A stretch of 64,000 nucleotides of DNA from Siphonodentalium dalli (taxonomy: Eukaryota > Mollusca > Scaphopoda > Gadilida > Siphonodentaliidae), in contig CP136065.1 of the NCBI GenBank assembly GCA_032622095.1, positions 153,517,577-153,581,576 on the forward strand, read 5' to 3'. A program made the translations under genes and the position numbers. The notes under the pieces were generated by a model, which ran no database searches, was not told the origin of the DNA, and was given only the letters and a program-made list of their open reading frames with translations. Of the stretch, positions 1 through 10,720 are shown piece by piece; the stretch's first letter is position 1; the number at the start of each line of letters is the position of its first letter.

Positions 1-61
1 CTAAATTCACCCTCTGGAGACCTCAATCTGCAAATGACAGACACACTATTTCAAGGCTTGT
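1..61. repeat. 3' end of hAT-like MITE (family C), cut by window edge
   Basis: The first bases match the last part of the family C element at 11221-11668: an ACCCTCTGG(A)GACCTC motif, then CAAATGACAGACACACT and a CAAGGCTTG-like end. The rest lies outside the window. Confidence 0.75.
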
Positions 62-208
62 GTAAGCTGCGACTGTTTGTTGAAATTATTAGCAAAACAT
101 CGCTACAAATGAATCAATATAAATCAAGTAACTACTCATCAGCAAGATTTCAGTTAACAAATCGTTAATTGACATAACACCAGCATACTACCTTTAATTC
201 TCTTTCAG

Positions 209-269
209 GAAGTTTGACTTTTCTCTGTGCCTCCGGGTGCAGACCAGTGTTGAGTTTCCTCTCCCTCCT
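209..269 (+). CDS. Candidate internal coding exon, unidentified protein
   Basis: A pyrimidine-rich acceptor (TTCTCTTTCAG) precedes 61 bases, followed by a consensus donor CCT|GTAAGTG. With one leading base, the frame is open and reads KFDFSLCLRVQ..., ending ...VEFPLPP at a codon boundary. A second frame is also open, so the frame was chosen by compatibility with exons at 463-524 and 5018-5129, which continue it without a stop. Together they would form the 3' end of a + strand gene. I do not recognise the product. Its upstream part is outside the window. Chance splice-like motifs remain possible. Confidence 0.4.
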
Positions 270-462
270 GTAAGTGATAAATGATCATTAGAAAATTTAA
301 CTTCTAAACACACAAACAGGTCATTTCAAGCATTCAATAATAAATATGTAATTGGACATAACATATCTACATTATAAATTTTTCAACAGTTGTTTAAAAC
401 GTATCTTGTGATTAATAAATACATGCATACCACACTTTTGATGCTTTATTTCCATTGCCAAG

Positions 463-524
463 TCCAAATATCCAATCTCCCGTCTGTCAGTTCAATATCA
501 ATGTGCTTGTACAAAGTATCCCAG
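463..524 (+). CDS. Candidate internal coding exon, unidentified protein
   Basis: Follows a TTTATTTCCATTGCCAAG acceptor and ends at CCCAG|GTATGC. The 62 bases give 20 codons (SKYPISRLSV...CTKYP) plus two bases. The leading phase (0) matches the end of exon 209-269, and the two trailing bases AG join the single leading G of exon 5018-5129. The intron between 269 and 463 would be 193 bp. The other two frames are also open over this short span, so the support is phase continuity rather than codon bias. Product unknown. Confidence 0.38.
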
Positions 525-1643
525 GTATGCAGGGATGCCAATTATTCTCCTGAGAATAGAGATACTAACTTCATATATGATTGGAGCCAATACGTATATA
601 GTTTTAACACCAAAAAAAATTAAAATAAGGAGTTATTACTCTTTGTACACACACACACATTTGCGTGAAGAGATCCCACATCTGATGTTAAGACGGGCTC
701 TAAATAAAATTAACAAAACATTGTTGGTTTTAAACTTTTGAAACAGCAAGCCACAGGAGTAGGGTTGCCATGACTATTGAGTTTTCAGAATTGACTAATC
801 AACCGTTATAATCAACGGCTAGTTGATTAATTGTTCATATATGCACCCAATATTACATCGAAGTAAACAAGTGATAAATGTGAAATTATTATGACTACTT
901 TACATCCATTCTGAACACAGTTATAAACTGTCAGTGTTCCATGTTTTATTCCATATCCAACAAGGAATACTCATGCTCTCATTCATCCCGCTGTTACCAA
1001 AGTATGAAAATTTCCTCAAGAATATAATAACAGTATAGTATAAAACACACTTTGTGTGAGCTGAGCATTTGTTTATATACAGCATGTAAATAATGAGATT
1101 ATTTCCAAAGAAAACCACAAATAAAGTTGAAAATCGACACGCTGTCACTCAGACATCTAACTATTGATTGATCAATTGGCATCATCAAGTGGTAAGTGAT
1201 CATGCAATAGCATTGCACATGTTCATGATAAATTTCGGCTGTTGTTAGTTTAATTTCTTTGCGAATGTCAGCACATGTCTTGTTTATTTCACTAGGTACT
1301 TGTACACTGAGGTTTAGTAATATGGTTATTGGCAGAGCAAAGGAATTCTGATGCAAAATCAAAATTGCCTTTTAAATCATAGAAAGTATCGAATAGTTTT
1401 CATGTACATTTTTAGGCATGTGGTATAGGTGTGGTCATATCACCAGATGCCGCTGTTGTTTTTTGTGTTAATTGGTTGACAGGCTGTGGGGGAAAGTAAT
1501 CACGAAATTTAGGTTATCGAGAAATACCCTTAATGTGTAAGAACAAATTGTTTTATATTATTCCATGGATTGACAGTTTATGATTAAATTATCTGGAAAT
1601 GAGTTGAATTCATGCATAATGTTATCCACGTTTAGAGCTGTTT
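525..1643. other. Presumed intron sequence, no feature recognised
   Basis: Low-complexity, AT-rich DNA with a short (CA)n run near 646-659. The GTAAGTG at about 1191 is preceded by sequence with stops in all frames. No repeat family seen elsewhere in the window is recognisable. Confidence 0.4.
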
Positions 1644-2096
1644 AGGTTACACTGGTGTAAATAAGGTTCCGAGTGACATCTAGCGGATGCGGGAGGAATA
1701 TATAGGAGAGAATAAAATAGACACTGGGCCCTGATTGGTCAATAGCCTTGTGTGCTTTTCACATAAAAAAATCATCACACCTCTTCCCTATGATTTCCCA
1801 TAGGTAAAATAACCATTGGCACAGGAATTAACCCTTTGTAGTGAAGTTTGAATTTGTTGGTGTGGTCTAAAATATGACTGTATTTTTTTATGCGGTTCTG
1901 ACACTAGTTACGAAAACATAAGATTTAAAGGCGAATTCCCTGCTAGACAGACATGATTTTTTTTGGTAAAAAGTTTCCCAAAATGTCAATTTTTCAGATT
2001 TAAAGAAAATTTTGGACCCAACATTTATATTGCCAACACTATACGCTAAAACGTTAGCACTGAGTCCTATGGAAAACATTTACATCAGTGTAACCT
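1644..2096. mobile_element. 453-bp TIR element, copy 1 (family J)
   Basis: Begins AGGTTACACTGGTGTAAAT and ends with the near reverse complement (ATTTACATCAGTGTAACCT), giving terminal inverted repeats of about 19 bp. By eye it is base-for-base identical to 2997-3449. No transposase reading frame. A 63-codon ORF on the minus strand appears in both copies but has no recognised domain and starts inside the TIR region. Confidence 0.85.
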
Positions 2097-2996
2097 AAAG
2101 GGAAAAAATAGCTTTTTATCATTTTTGATTCCTGGGAGTCACTTTAAAGCATTTTAATGCATTTTACAGAGCCTGGTCTTTCAGTCCAATGAATATCTCA
2201 TGCTTGATGTGGCTATTCTTGCTGCTGATGTCTTCTTTCACTTACATCAGCCAAAAAAATAGTAAGATTTTTCATAAAAAATGCCAATTTTTCAAGGTAT
2301 TTTCAAAAAATTTCAAGGTGGTAATAGTCACATGATAATGCAAATGACCCATAACATGGGCATGTCAACGACACATATATCAATTGTTATAAGAACCTAA
2401 TTTAACAAGTATTTTGGATTTTATAGCCAGTGATATACAGATATATATCATAAAAGTGTGTCATTTCCACTGGTGGGTATGGTCATTTGAAGGTTAATAG
2501 CACTAAAACTTGGACACATTTAAGAAAATGCTTCAGCAATTCAAAGAGAGCATATCTTTATTCAACTAATTCAATATACAGCCACATCCAGTTATCTTGG
2601 ATCACCCTTGCAGACCTGAAAATGTCATATTTTATTCTTCAATGTGCTGATAAAGTCATGCGCTTGATGCTCAGCTGATCAGATCTGGACTCAATGACCT
2701 CACATCACCAGAAGTTCTCTCATGGAAAGAATATTGAACAGTCTTCCATAGCTGATCCAAGTTTGCAACACCAGACCCCTAAAACTGAGTGAAAATGGGG
2801 CCTGAACATGACTGGTGGTGGAAAATTGTGCTTTTTTGATGAATAATTTGTTAAAGAGGGTGGGGTTAAATTGTGTGTGATAAATAAAGAACCACAGAAG
2901 TGATATTGTTTTTGAACACATTTTTACCATTGATGGGCAATTCTGAAGAAATGTAGGGAGTTACAATTATTCCGCGAAAAAGCGGGCTATCGCTTT
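2097..2996. other. Spacer between the two 453-bp twins
   Basis: About 900 bp with no recognised gene or dispersed repeat. Near 2970-2990 a short CCGCGAAAAAGCGGG hairpin precedes the second twin. Confidence 0.4.
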
Positions 2997-3449
2997 AGGT
3001 TACACTGGTGTAAATAAGGTTCCGAGTGACATCTAGCGGATGCGGGAGGAATATATAGGAGAGAATAAAATAGACACTGGGCCCTGATTGGTCAATAGCC
3101 TTGTGTGCTTTTCACATAAAAAAATCATCACACCTCTTCCCTATGATTTCCCATAGGTAAAATAACCATTGGCACAGGAATTAACCCTTTGTAGTGAAGT
3201 TTGAATTTGTTGGTGTGGTCTAAAATATGACTGTATTTTTTTATGCGGTTCTGACACTAGTTACGAAAACATAAGATTTAAAGGCGAATTCCCTGCTAGA
3301 CAGACATGATTTTTTTTGGTAAAAAGTTTCCCAAAATGTCAATTTTTCAGATTTAAAGAAAATTTTGGACCCAACATTTATATTGCCAACACTATACGCT
3401 AAAACGTTAGCACTGAGTCCTATGGAAAACATTTACATCAGTGTAACCT
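2997..3449. mobile_element. 453-bp TIR element, copy 2 (family J)
   Basis: Same length, orientation and sequence as 1644-2096. If the element is taken from GG to CC, TTTA lies on both sides of this copy (TTTA-GGTTACAC...GTGTAACC-TTTA), a possible 4-bp target duplication. Copy 1 has TTTA and TAAA, so the duplication is uncertain. Confidence 0.85.
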
Positions 3450-3914
3450 TTAATAGAGTAGATACTTTTGCACATCAAAAACTTGAACGAGTTAGAGTTA
3501 CCACTCTTTGTATGCACAGTTGCATGATTAAATCCCTGGTCCCCAAATCAATGTAAACACCACCAGTTGACCAGGATAGTTGGGACCAGGGGCACTGGAG
3601 CAAGGAAGGGAGTGCACAGGGAGACAAAGGCGCTATTGTGTCCAGCATAGAATTACAGGAAATATCAACAGAAACAGTTATGATGTCCTGAGACCAAACT
3701 ATATAAATTCTGATAGCAAGATATGTGTTTGTTTCTCAAAGAGATCATACAAATGTTATCTTGGTTGCAAAATTATGTCTATTTCACAATTATGATATCC
3801 CTGAAGTAAAACACTGTTCTTGTTGGGAGTTGTGCCTCCCTCACCCTCGGCTGATTCCTAGGGTTGGACTAATTCAAACCATAAAACTTCAGCCTTAGTA
3901 TTCTTCCGATTATT

Positions 3915-4185
3915 TTAACCTTTCTATACTAAATGGCTTCCATTCAGTTCTAAAAGTATAGAATGGAATAGTCTATTATTAATTTGGATGGGCGATCAAG
4001 AAACATAAGCAGACAACAGACAGGAAAACAGATATTAGTGCAAGATCAGGCTGATTCATATTCAATGGTGGGAAATGTTTAGATAATAAGTTCAACAAAT
4101 GACCATGGTCATTTGTTGAACTTATTATCTGAACATTTCCTAAGGGAACAACTCATCAATGAGTATTTAGTATAGAAAGGGTTAA
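3915..4185. mobile_element. TTAA-flanked MITE, CTATACTAAAT family (family D)
   Basis: TTAA-CCTTTCTATACTAAATGG at the left and TTTAGTATAGAAAGGG-TTAA at the right. The centre is a near-perfect palindrome (about 4070-4140): GGGAAATGTTTAGATAATAA and its reverse complement around GACCATGGTC. CCCTTT-type ends plus TTAA target sites are typical of piggyBac-superfamily MITEs. No coding capacity. This is one of the best-preserved copies of the family. Confidence 0.85.
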
Positions 4186-4382
4186 TAAAACAGATATAGA
4201 GAATACCTACAGTTTTTGTTTGAATACCAAAATATCTCATCAGTGTCTGGAAAGATATATAAAATTTTCATGAGCGCCTGCAAGCAGCGAGTGAAATTTT
4301 TATATTTCTTTCCAGACACGAATGAGATGTTTCAGGTATTCCAAACAAATGTAGGTATTCTTTTTATTATATGCGCCTTATT
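4184..4382. repeat. Foldback inverted repeat
   Basis: Arms about 4184-4272 and 4290-4382. Paired landmarks are GAATACCTACA / TGTAGGTATTC, TTTGTTTGAATACC / GGTATTCCAAACAAA and AGTGTCTGGAAAG / CTTTCCAGACACG. The loop is short (GAGCGCCTGCAAGC). Likely a small MITE or cruciform-forming repeat. It abuts the TTAA end of the preceding element. Confidence 0.75.
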
Positions 4383-4473
4383 AATGTTCAAAGTTGCTAA
4401 ATTACATGACATTTTCACTTTTAATAGTATGGTACAACAAACTGAACAATACAGAAACACGCTCATGTAAACC

Positions 4474-4590
4474 GTCGGCAAGCTAAAGTGAGATAACGAA
4501 AGCTACAGTGAAATAACGAAAGCTACAATGAAATAACAAAATCGTATTTCACTGTGGCTTCTAAGAGATACATACGACGATTTAAGTTTC
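4474..4590. repeat. Three 20-bp tandem units with an inverted fourth
   Basis: AGCTA(A/C)A(G/A)TGA(G/A)ATAACGAA occurs three times from about 4481 to 4540. A partial inverted copy (ATTTCACTGTGGCTT) follows at about 4546. Confidence 0.7.
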
Positions 4591-4696
4591 GGTAATTTTC
4601 CGCTGTTTTATGGGCAAGCATATAATAGAAACATCTTCCTTCGGCCCTTGAAATTATGAAAAATTTCCCACGACAAATTGAATAATGTGGCATTAT

Positions 4697-4912
4697 ACAG
4701 TAATGCCCTAAATAATCGACTCCTTAACAACAGCATAATTATGGGTAATTTTTCAGGATTTAGTCGGAAATATGGCTTGTTGCCATTCATTGGAAATCTC
4801 TCAGTGAGAGCTTTCTAATGCATGGCAGCAAGCCATATTTCTGACTAAATCCTGAAAAATTACCCATAATTCTGCAGTGGTTAAGGAGTCGATTATTTAG
4901 GGCATTACTGTA
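4697..4912. mobile_element. Palindromic TA-flanked MITE (family E)
   Basis: TA-CAGTAATGCCCTAAATAAT at the left and ATTATTTAGGGCATTACTG-TA at the right. The two halves are nearly perfect reverse complements of about 100 bp with a short central loop. TA target duplication and CAGT- ends fit Tc1/mariner-type MITEs. Eight copies occur in the window. Confidence 0.85.
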
Positions 4913-5017
4913 GATTCCACCTGTTGCTTATTGCCATGGCTAATTTCGAGGATTGTATTCCTTCATGGTCAGATTCCTCCCATTATTATATACTTACTCT
5001 GAAATCCTCTGTTTCAG

Positions 5018-5129
5018 GTCAGCCTGGTATGAAAATGTGAGGTTACACAGTCTCTCATATACACCTATCTGCGATACCACGCACGAGAATGGTTTGAGAA
5101 CTTTATTCATAAATTTGCTGAAAAGATAA
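5018..5129 (+). CDS. Candidate terminal coding exon, unidentified protein
   Basis: A strong acceptor (AAATCCTCTGTTTCAG) is followed by one phase base and 36 codons, SAWYENVRLHSLSYT...GLRTLFINLLKR, to a TAA at 5127-5129. The other two frames stop within about ten codons. The phase matches the end of exon 463-524, so this would be the last coding exon of the + strand gene entering from the left. No good AATAAA signal was found nearby. The intron before it would be about 4.5 kb and would hold the 453-bp twins and other MITEs. No known family recognised. Confidence 0.42.
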
Positions 5130-5761
5130 AAATGCAGACTTTTAGTTAATATACCATGTGATTTTATATTTGTAATATTATAATATTATAGTTTACCCCA
5201 GTAAAACATAATCTGTTCACAATATTACTTTCTAGTGACAAATATTGTTGACTTCAACTAAGAATTATTATTTTATAGCTTGGAATACTATACACAACAA
5301 AAATAATGAAAGATCCCATGTCTGTTGGAGAAAAACAAACGTCAGCATTCCTTTTGCTTAATATTATTCAGAGTAAAAGATTTATTGTTACTTATCACCT
5401 GGTAGACAGCAAGTTGTGAATAGAATATTGATAAATGAGGGATTGGGAAGTGGGGAGGGGAGTTGTCCCACCCCTCCCAAAATTACATACGTAAACAACA
5501 AAAGGCAGATATTACACGATGAAAAATTGGCTGAAAATGTCATATTTGAGCCCAACTACATTCAAGGTTGGTTTGGTTGGTTCATTGGGGCTTAATTATT
5601 ACCATCAAACCATCATGAAGGTCAGATCTCAGACTAATTGGGGAGGCAACACAGTAAACAGGAATAATTTCACTCTCCTACAAGTAGAATCCAGGGACAC
5701 CCCCCCCCCTCACTGTAATGTCTCCTAGATAGATAAGGAACTGATAAACTACCAGTCTCTT

Positions 5762-6159
5762 TTAACCCTTTACCCAACAAACCGGCCAAAACCGGCCAAA
5801 TAAAGCTTCAACAGCCTAAAATATCTTCGGTCTGTCTCAATAGAACCATACAAATATGGATATCATTGGAACCGGTTCATTCACCACATTGTGATGGTTA
5901 GTTATGCCCTGTGCCAATGCATTCTCTTATATATGCGAGTCGACCATAGGTCGCCTCGCATATATAAGAGAATACATTGGCCTAAAAAAAATCTGTTTTT
6001 AACACTTTTTACCATTTTTTCTTACATTCTTTAACAATTTTATAATTTTTAATGTGTTAAGCCAATGCATTCTCTTATATATGCGAGGAGACCTATGGTC
6101 GACTCGCATATATAAGAGAATGCATTGGCACAGGGCTCTTCTGTTGGGTAAAGGGTTAA
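5762..6159. mobile_element. TTAA MITE with ACCCAACAAACCGG ends and double hairpin (family B)
   Basis: TTAA-CCCTTTACCCAACAAACC at the left and TCTGTTGGGTAAAGGG-TTAA at the right. Inside are two long hairpins, about 5909-5984 and 6060-6132, built from GCCAATGCATTCTCTTATA and its complement around a CGACCATAGGTCG-type loop. They are separated by an AT-rich spacer containing CTTACATTCTTTAAC. The hairpin core is shared with family A elements, whose ends differ. Confidence 0.85.
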
Positions 6160-7198
6160 AGCCCAGGATAATCTAATCAGATGTATGTCTCTGGAACTCC
6201 CAACACCTATTTGATTCTGTATTGGTGGAATTCACTTCATTCCATTGGCCATGTCTCAGACTGGGCGCTATTTCATTTGTTGCATAGCACCAGCTCATTA
6301 CAAGGTGGAATCCAGTCTCTATACAAATATGATAACAACTACAAACACTGGTTCATGGTTGGTTATATTTAAATTGCAAGATCAGAGGTCAATGACATGT
6401 TTACAGTTTTTCCAGCATAGCGACAAACCACAAATTTTATAATACATGTACAGAATACAGGTGACATATTAATAATAATTCATGATATTCATCACAATCT
6501 AAGAACGTCATATTTTATTTTTTATCAGTCAACGATATTTATTACTGATTATTTTATCCCATCCTGTTGTTTGTATAACTATTGCAAAATACTATGATTC
6601 TCACAAACATTTACTACACCAGGCATGCACTCCATATTTGGAACAATTTATTAAGTCATCTTGGGAAAGCCCATGCAGTCATCTTAGAAATCAACTATGA
6701 GTCGGAGTTACAGAGAAGTAAATCTGATAAAATAATCATCGTCTTTTAAGAGAATGATGACACTGGACTGTGGCAACCACCCCAACCCCCCCCCCCCCCC
6801 TACCACATTCCCCCAAGACCCTGTAGCAAATACTCAAGGTAGAATGTTCAGTACTGGGCATATTAAATGATGCTTCAAATTACGGAACTTGACAAGTTGG
6901 AATGTGTTGTAATTTCAAATTTATAACTAGCTTGGTAGCAGCACTACCATTTTATCACTCAAAAGAAGTCCCAAATTGGTAAATCGATGTTGGAGAATGT
7001 GCTAGCTTCCCTGAACTAATGCTCCCTATGCCCAAGCTAATAAACAGAGGTTACCCAATATTGTAATTCCTATTGACAAGAAATTCAATTTATAGTGCAT
7101 CAGAGTAATATTAGCTGAAATTCAGCCCTAACAGGATTCTTTATTAGAGACCTTAAGAAATTTTTTAACCTGTTGCTGCCGAGCTGAATTGAACTATT
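6160..7198. other. No feature recognised
   Basis: Mostly AT-rich DNA with a poly-C run at about 6786-6800. Open frames near 6181-6440 lack splice or codon support. Confidence 0.35.
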
Positions 7199-7371
7199 AA
7201 AGAAATAAAGAGGATCTACAACGAGTCGCCAGTTTATAGCGGAATTTACAAAACAAGTCCAGTAAATTAGGTCTGGACCAAGCCTTTGGCGAGGTCCAGA
7301 CATAATTTACTCGACGAGTTTTGTAAATTCCGCTATAAACTGGGGACGAGTTGCAGATTCTATTTATTACA
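7199..7371. repeat. Long hairpin / palindromic MITE-like repeat
   Basis: CCAGTTTATAGCGGAATTTA near 7229 pairs with TAAATTCCGCTATAAACTGG near 7325-7344, and GGTCTGGACC pairs with GGTCCAGAC around the centre. Pairing extends outward (AAATAAAGAGGATCTACAAC against GCAGATTCTATTTATT). No second copy seen in the window. Confidence 0.7.
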
Positions 7372-7576
7372 TGATCCAAAACCTTGACAAAACATATTTA
7401 AATCAACAAATGGGACGAGAAACTAACAACGGCTTCTATAAGGCATGCGATGACGTTTCACGTAACTATGCGTTGTGTGCCCGCGTAAAGAAATAGTCCC
7501 AGATAAATAGAGACTCTTTGGTGTATTTAATGGCATATATTTAATGACATAACTTTTCAAATTCTTCATTCATTAC

Positions 7577-7690
7577 AGTTTGTGGGAAAAATATTGGACG
7601 CCATAGTATTTTGAGATGTAGCATACGGAATGTAAACAGATGACAAACCGGAAGTCAAAGGTCACCTAGCACTATTTCCTGTTATTAAAC
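7577..7690 (-). promoter_or_regulatory. Possible promoter / first exon on the minus strand
   Basis: Read on the minus strand, a CTTCCGGTTT (ETS-like) motif and a TGACCTTTGAC stretch lie shortly upstream of ATGGCGTCC (start codon complement 7602-7604). Nine codons follow before a weak donor ACT|GTAATG. The surroundings are relatively CpG-rich for this window. No downstream exon was identified, so this is only a suggestion. Confidence 0.15.
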
Positions 7691-8439
7691 GAACGTTTAA
7701 TATCACAATTTATAGAATGGGTTTACTGAATGGAATAAGGGTAGGATCGTGTAATAAAATGATATATTAATCTCCCAGTGAAGAACATTTTCAGCAGAAA
7801 TGGAATAACTTTTCATTTTCTTGTTCAATGCCCAAAAAGAAATATTCCCCCCACCCCAAAACCTTTATTTAGTCGAAAGTAAATTCAATTCGTCTAGTAA
7901 TTTCACACATTTAGTGCTGATTCAAGAATTGCATCATTGCATCTAAACATCTCAACTCTGTTGTCTACGCAATTGAGTTTGGCAAATCAGGAAAGAACTT
8001 CCCGGAGTTGGAAATTTGGTCTAGTCTCGCTTATATTATTTCTCCTAGGTCTAGTTCAGGAGATGGAGTGCAGATGAAAATTGGAAGCTAGTTAGTTAGA
8101 TACCCTAGTGACGTTGCCACCATCTATACTGTGTCCCTAATGATGGTGGCGTATGGCCTTTGTTGATAATTTGGGAATAAGAAACAAGGGATTATAAGTG
8201 TGGTCAAATACTATGTACAATAGAGAAATACTACACCATATAATATTCCCTAATCGGCCAACGAAAAGAATTAGTTATTTGGCGTAAAGAGAATTTATAA
8301 ATTACTGCATGCATTTTTTACGAAAATTATGGAACCCCTGCATTAATTCGGAAAAAGCCTCGGAATGCCCAGCATAACAATTGACCTTCACTGATTAGCA
8401 CAGTTTACTGTTCAGTTCTGAGCCAATCAAATGCAGATC

Positions 8440-8760
8440 CTATTCATTAGTGGGAAATGTTCAGACAATAAGTTCAACATAAGGCTATTCATCGAACTTA
8501 ATATTTTTATAGCGTCACTTAATATTTTTATAGCATCATTACAAATGAATCCAAAAGGTTTTCAAGTCCACCTGTGTTCTGTTTCTATGTTCTGAACATG
8601 AGTACAAATGAAAAGTAGTTCATTCCATTGTATACTTTATTAACTGAATGGAAGAATCAATTGAATAACAAGACAGTAAATAGGGCGTTTGTTGACATTG
8701 TTGGATCACTCAAGTAACTACTCATCAATGAGTATCAGTTTATAGGGTTTATAGGGTTAA
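8440..8760. mobile_element. Degenerate family D MITE
   Basis: Contains AGTGGGAAATGTTCAGACAA, TCAACTACTCATCAATGAGT-like segments and a right end ATAGGG-TTAA at 8757-8760. The left end is not clear. A 21-bp internal duplication (CACTTAATATTTTTATAGC) lies near 8500-8545. Confidence 0.55.
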
Positions 8761-9019
8761 GCCATCAAACAGTGCACATGCCTAATTAATTATAACAAGA
8801 GGTTTTTAAGTGGCTCATTGATAGGTCATCAATCAGTGGAAGATTAGCAAATCTCATGCATAAAACATTAGTCTAATCACTCGACATGAGTGGACATGAT
8901 AGACATACTGTCTGTTAATTTACATAACTGACACATGCAGGTGGACCCAGTACCTTGGGCAGACTGACACCCGTTATATAACTCAAGCTATTTGTTGAAG
9001 ACTATGGTGTATTATATTG

Positions 9020-9357
9020 TTAACCCTTTATTTACTCAATACTCTTGGACAAGCAGTTCCCACCAATGAAAATTAATCCTGGACTTGTAATATTGGTTCA
9101 TCTGGCTGCTGTCTACTTTTAAAAATTCATGAACATCCCTTATTAGACAATTTAAATATTTAATTTTACTAGTCAATGGGAGAACAGCTCCCTTTATAAT
9201 AGAAACATTTCCATCCAATGAATAGGAATCCTTCTGCACTTATATTATCTGCCGTCTGCTTATATTTCCTGGACATCCCTCCAGATGAATAATAGACCAT
9301 TCCGATATATACATTTATTTATTAATGGGAGAATCCATTCAGTAATTAAAGGGTTAA
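9020..9357. mobile_element. Family D-like TTAA MITE, reversed and diverged
   Basis: TTAA-CCCTTTATTTACTCAA at the left and GTAATTAAAGGG-TTAA at the right. It contains the family D landmarks in reverse (GACATCCCTCCAGATGAATA, GACCATTCCGATATATAC). The interior palindrome is replaced by unfamiliar sequence. Confidence 0.65.
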
Positions 9358-9361
9358 ACCT

Positions 9362-9415
9362 TTGATTAGTGAATGGAATCTAACACTCAATTCTAGAAGT
9401 ATACAATGGAATAGC
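9362..9415. repeat. Family D fragment
   Basis: Short left-half remnant (GAAGTATACAATGGAATAGC) lying between a full-length relative and the following tandem-core element. Confidence 0.45.
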
Positions 9416-9418
9416 CCA

Positions 9419-10149
9419 ATTTATACGCCCCTTTTTGAAAAAAGGTCGTATTATGTAATCAGTCTGTCCGCCGTCTGTCCGTCCGTCCATCTGTCCATCC
9501 GTTAACATTTTTTGTTTCCGATCGATAACTCCAGTTTGGATTATTTGATCTGAACCAAAGTTGGTATGTGTATTTCCCAGCTAAAGATACAGGCCAAGTT
9601 CGAATATGGGTTCCTTCCAATTATGTTTCCATGAGTTACGGCCCTTTTTCGACTTAGAATTTGACCATCTGTTAACATTTTTGGTTTCCGGCCGATAACT
9701 CCAGTTTGGATTATTTGATCTGAACCAAAGTTGGTATGTGTATTTCCCAGCTAACGATACAGGCCAAGTTCGAGTATGGGTTCTGTCCAGTTATTTTAGT
9801 GTGAGTTACAGCCCTTTTTCGACTTAGAATTTGACCAATTTCATAACATTTCGGTTTCTGACCGATAACTCCAGTTTTTATTATTTGATCTGAACCAAAG
9901 CTGGTATGTGTATTTCCCAGCTAAAACTACAGGCCAAGTTCGAGTATAGGTTCTGTCTAATTGTTTTCACATGAGTTACAGCCATTTTTCGACTTAGAAT
10001 TTGACTGCATTTTGGCATTGAAATTCGGGGTATATCAGATATTCTTCAAATGTAAGCCCAAAGTATTATTTTATTTTGCGGTAGTACAATTCGAAATAGC
10101 TAAAGGGCGTATTTTGCCACGCCCTAGCGATGCTCTTGTTAATTTATAG
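9419..10149. mobile_element. Tandem-core (pearl/Helentron-like) element, three ~181-bp units
   Basis: Starts ATACGCCCCTTTTTGAAAAA, then a CTGTCCGTCCGTCCAT microsatellite. Three units of about 181 bp follow, each carrying GATAACTCCAGTTT, GATCTGAACCAAAG, TGTGTATTTCCCAGCTAA and TTTTTCGACTTAGAATTTGA. It ends with GGGCGTATTTTGCCACGCCC. The layout (microsatellite plus tandem core) resembles bivalve pearl-type non-autonomous Helentrons. No Rep/helicase gene is present. Confidence 0.6.
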
Positions 10150-10159
10150 GAATGTTCAT

Positions 10160-10266
10160 ATAATACTACCAGTTGACAGGCAGAGATATCCCTTTGATTT
10201 TATTTGTAGGGATAACCAGCCTGAGTCAGGAATCAAGTAACTACACATCAATGAGAGTTTAGCTAT
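10160..10266. repeat. Family D right-end fragment
   Basis: AAGTAACTACACATCAATGA and GAGTTTAGCTATTATAAACC match the right end of family D. It directly abuts the next, more complete copy. Confidence 0.45.
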
Positions 10267-10505
10267 TATAAACCCTTTCTGTACTAAATGAAGTCTCCCA
10301 TCCATTCAGTTACATGTATTAAAGTATACATTGGAATGGTCTATTATTAATCTGATGGGATGTTCAGGAAGAAAAATGTGGACGAAAGGCAAACAATGAG
10401 ATAAAGTGGAGAAGGATTCCTATTAGCTAGTGGGAAATGTTCAGATAATAAGTTCACAAAATGCCATTTGTTGAACTGATGAGTATTTATTAGATAAAGG
10501 GTTAA
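10267..10505. mobile_element. Family D TTAA MITE
   Basis: AAACCCTTTCTGTACTAAATG at the left and ATTAGATAAAGGG-TTAA at the right (TTAA 10502-10505). It includes GTGGGAAATGTTCAGATAAT and a shortened central palindrome. Confidence 0.75.
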
Positions 10506-10720
10506 GTGGTTAAAGGAGTGTCTGACCATACAAAGTATAGCTGTATATTATTTTTGTTTTAAAGTTTAGGTTGAAGTTTAATATGTGATTGAAAATTTCC
10601 AACAAGAGTGTTCTATATGTATTTCTTTGTTTAAAATAAGCGAGGGGATCCAAACATTGCTATTATCGTTAAAAGAACCCAAAGACTCATGATTCTAGAG
10701 TGAACATATTTTATTTCATA

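Noticed and set aside
1141-1192. GTAAGTG donor after CATCAAGTG
   Set aside because: All three frames between the nearest acceptor and this donor contain stops.
1888-2079. Identical 63-codon minus-strand ORFs at 1888-2079 and 3241-3432
   Set aside because: Identity only reflects the identical 453-bp elements. No domain, and the ORF overlaps the element terminus.
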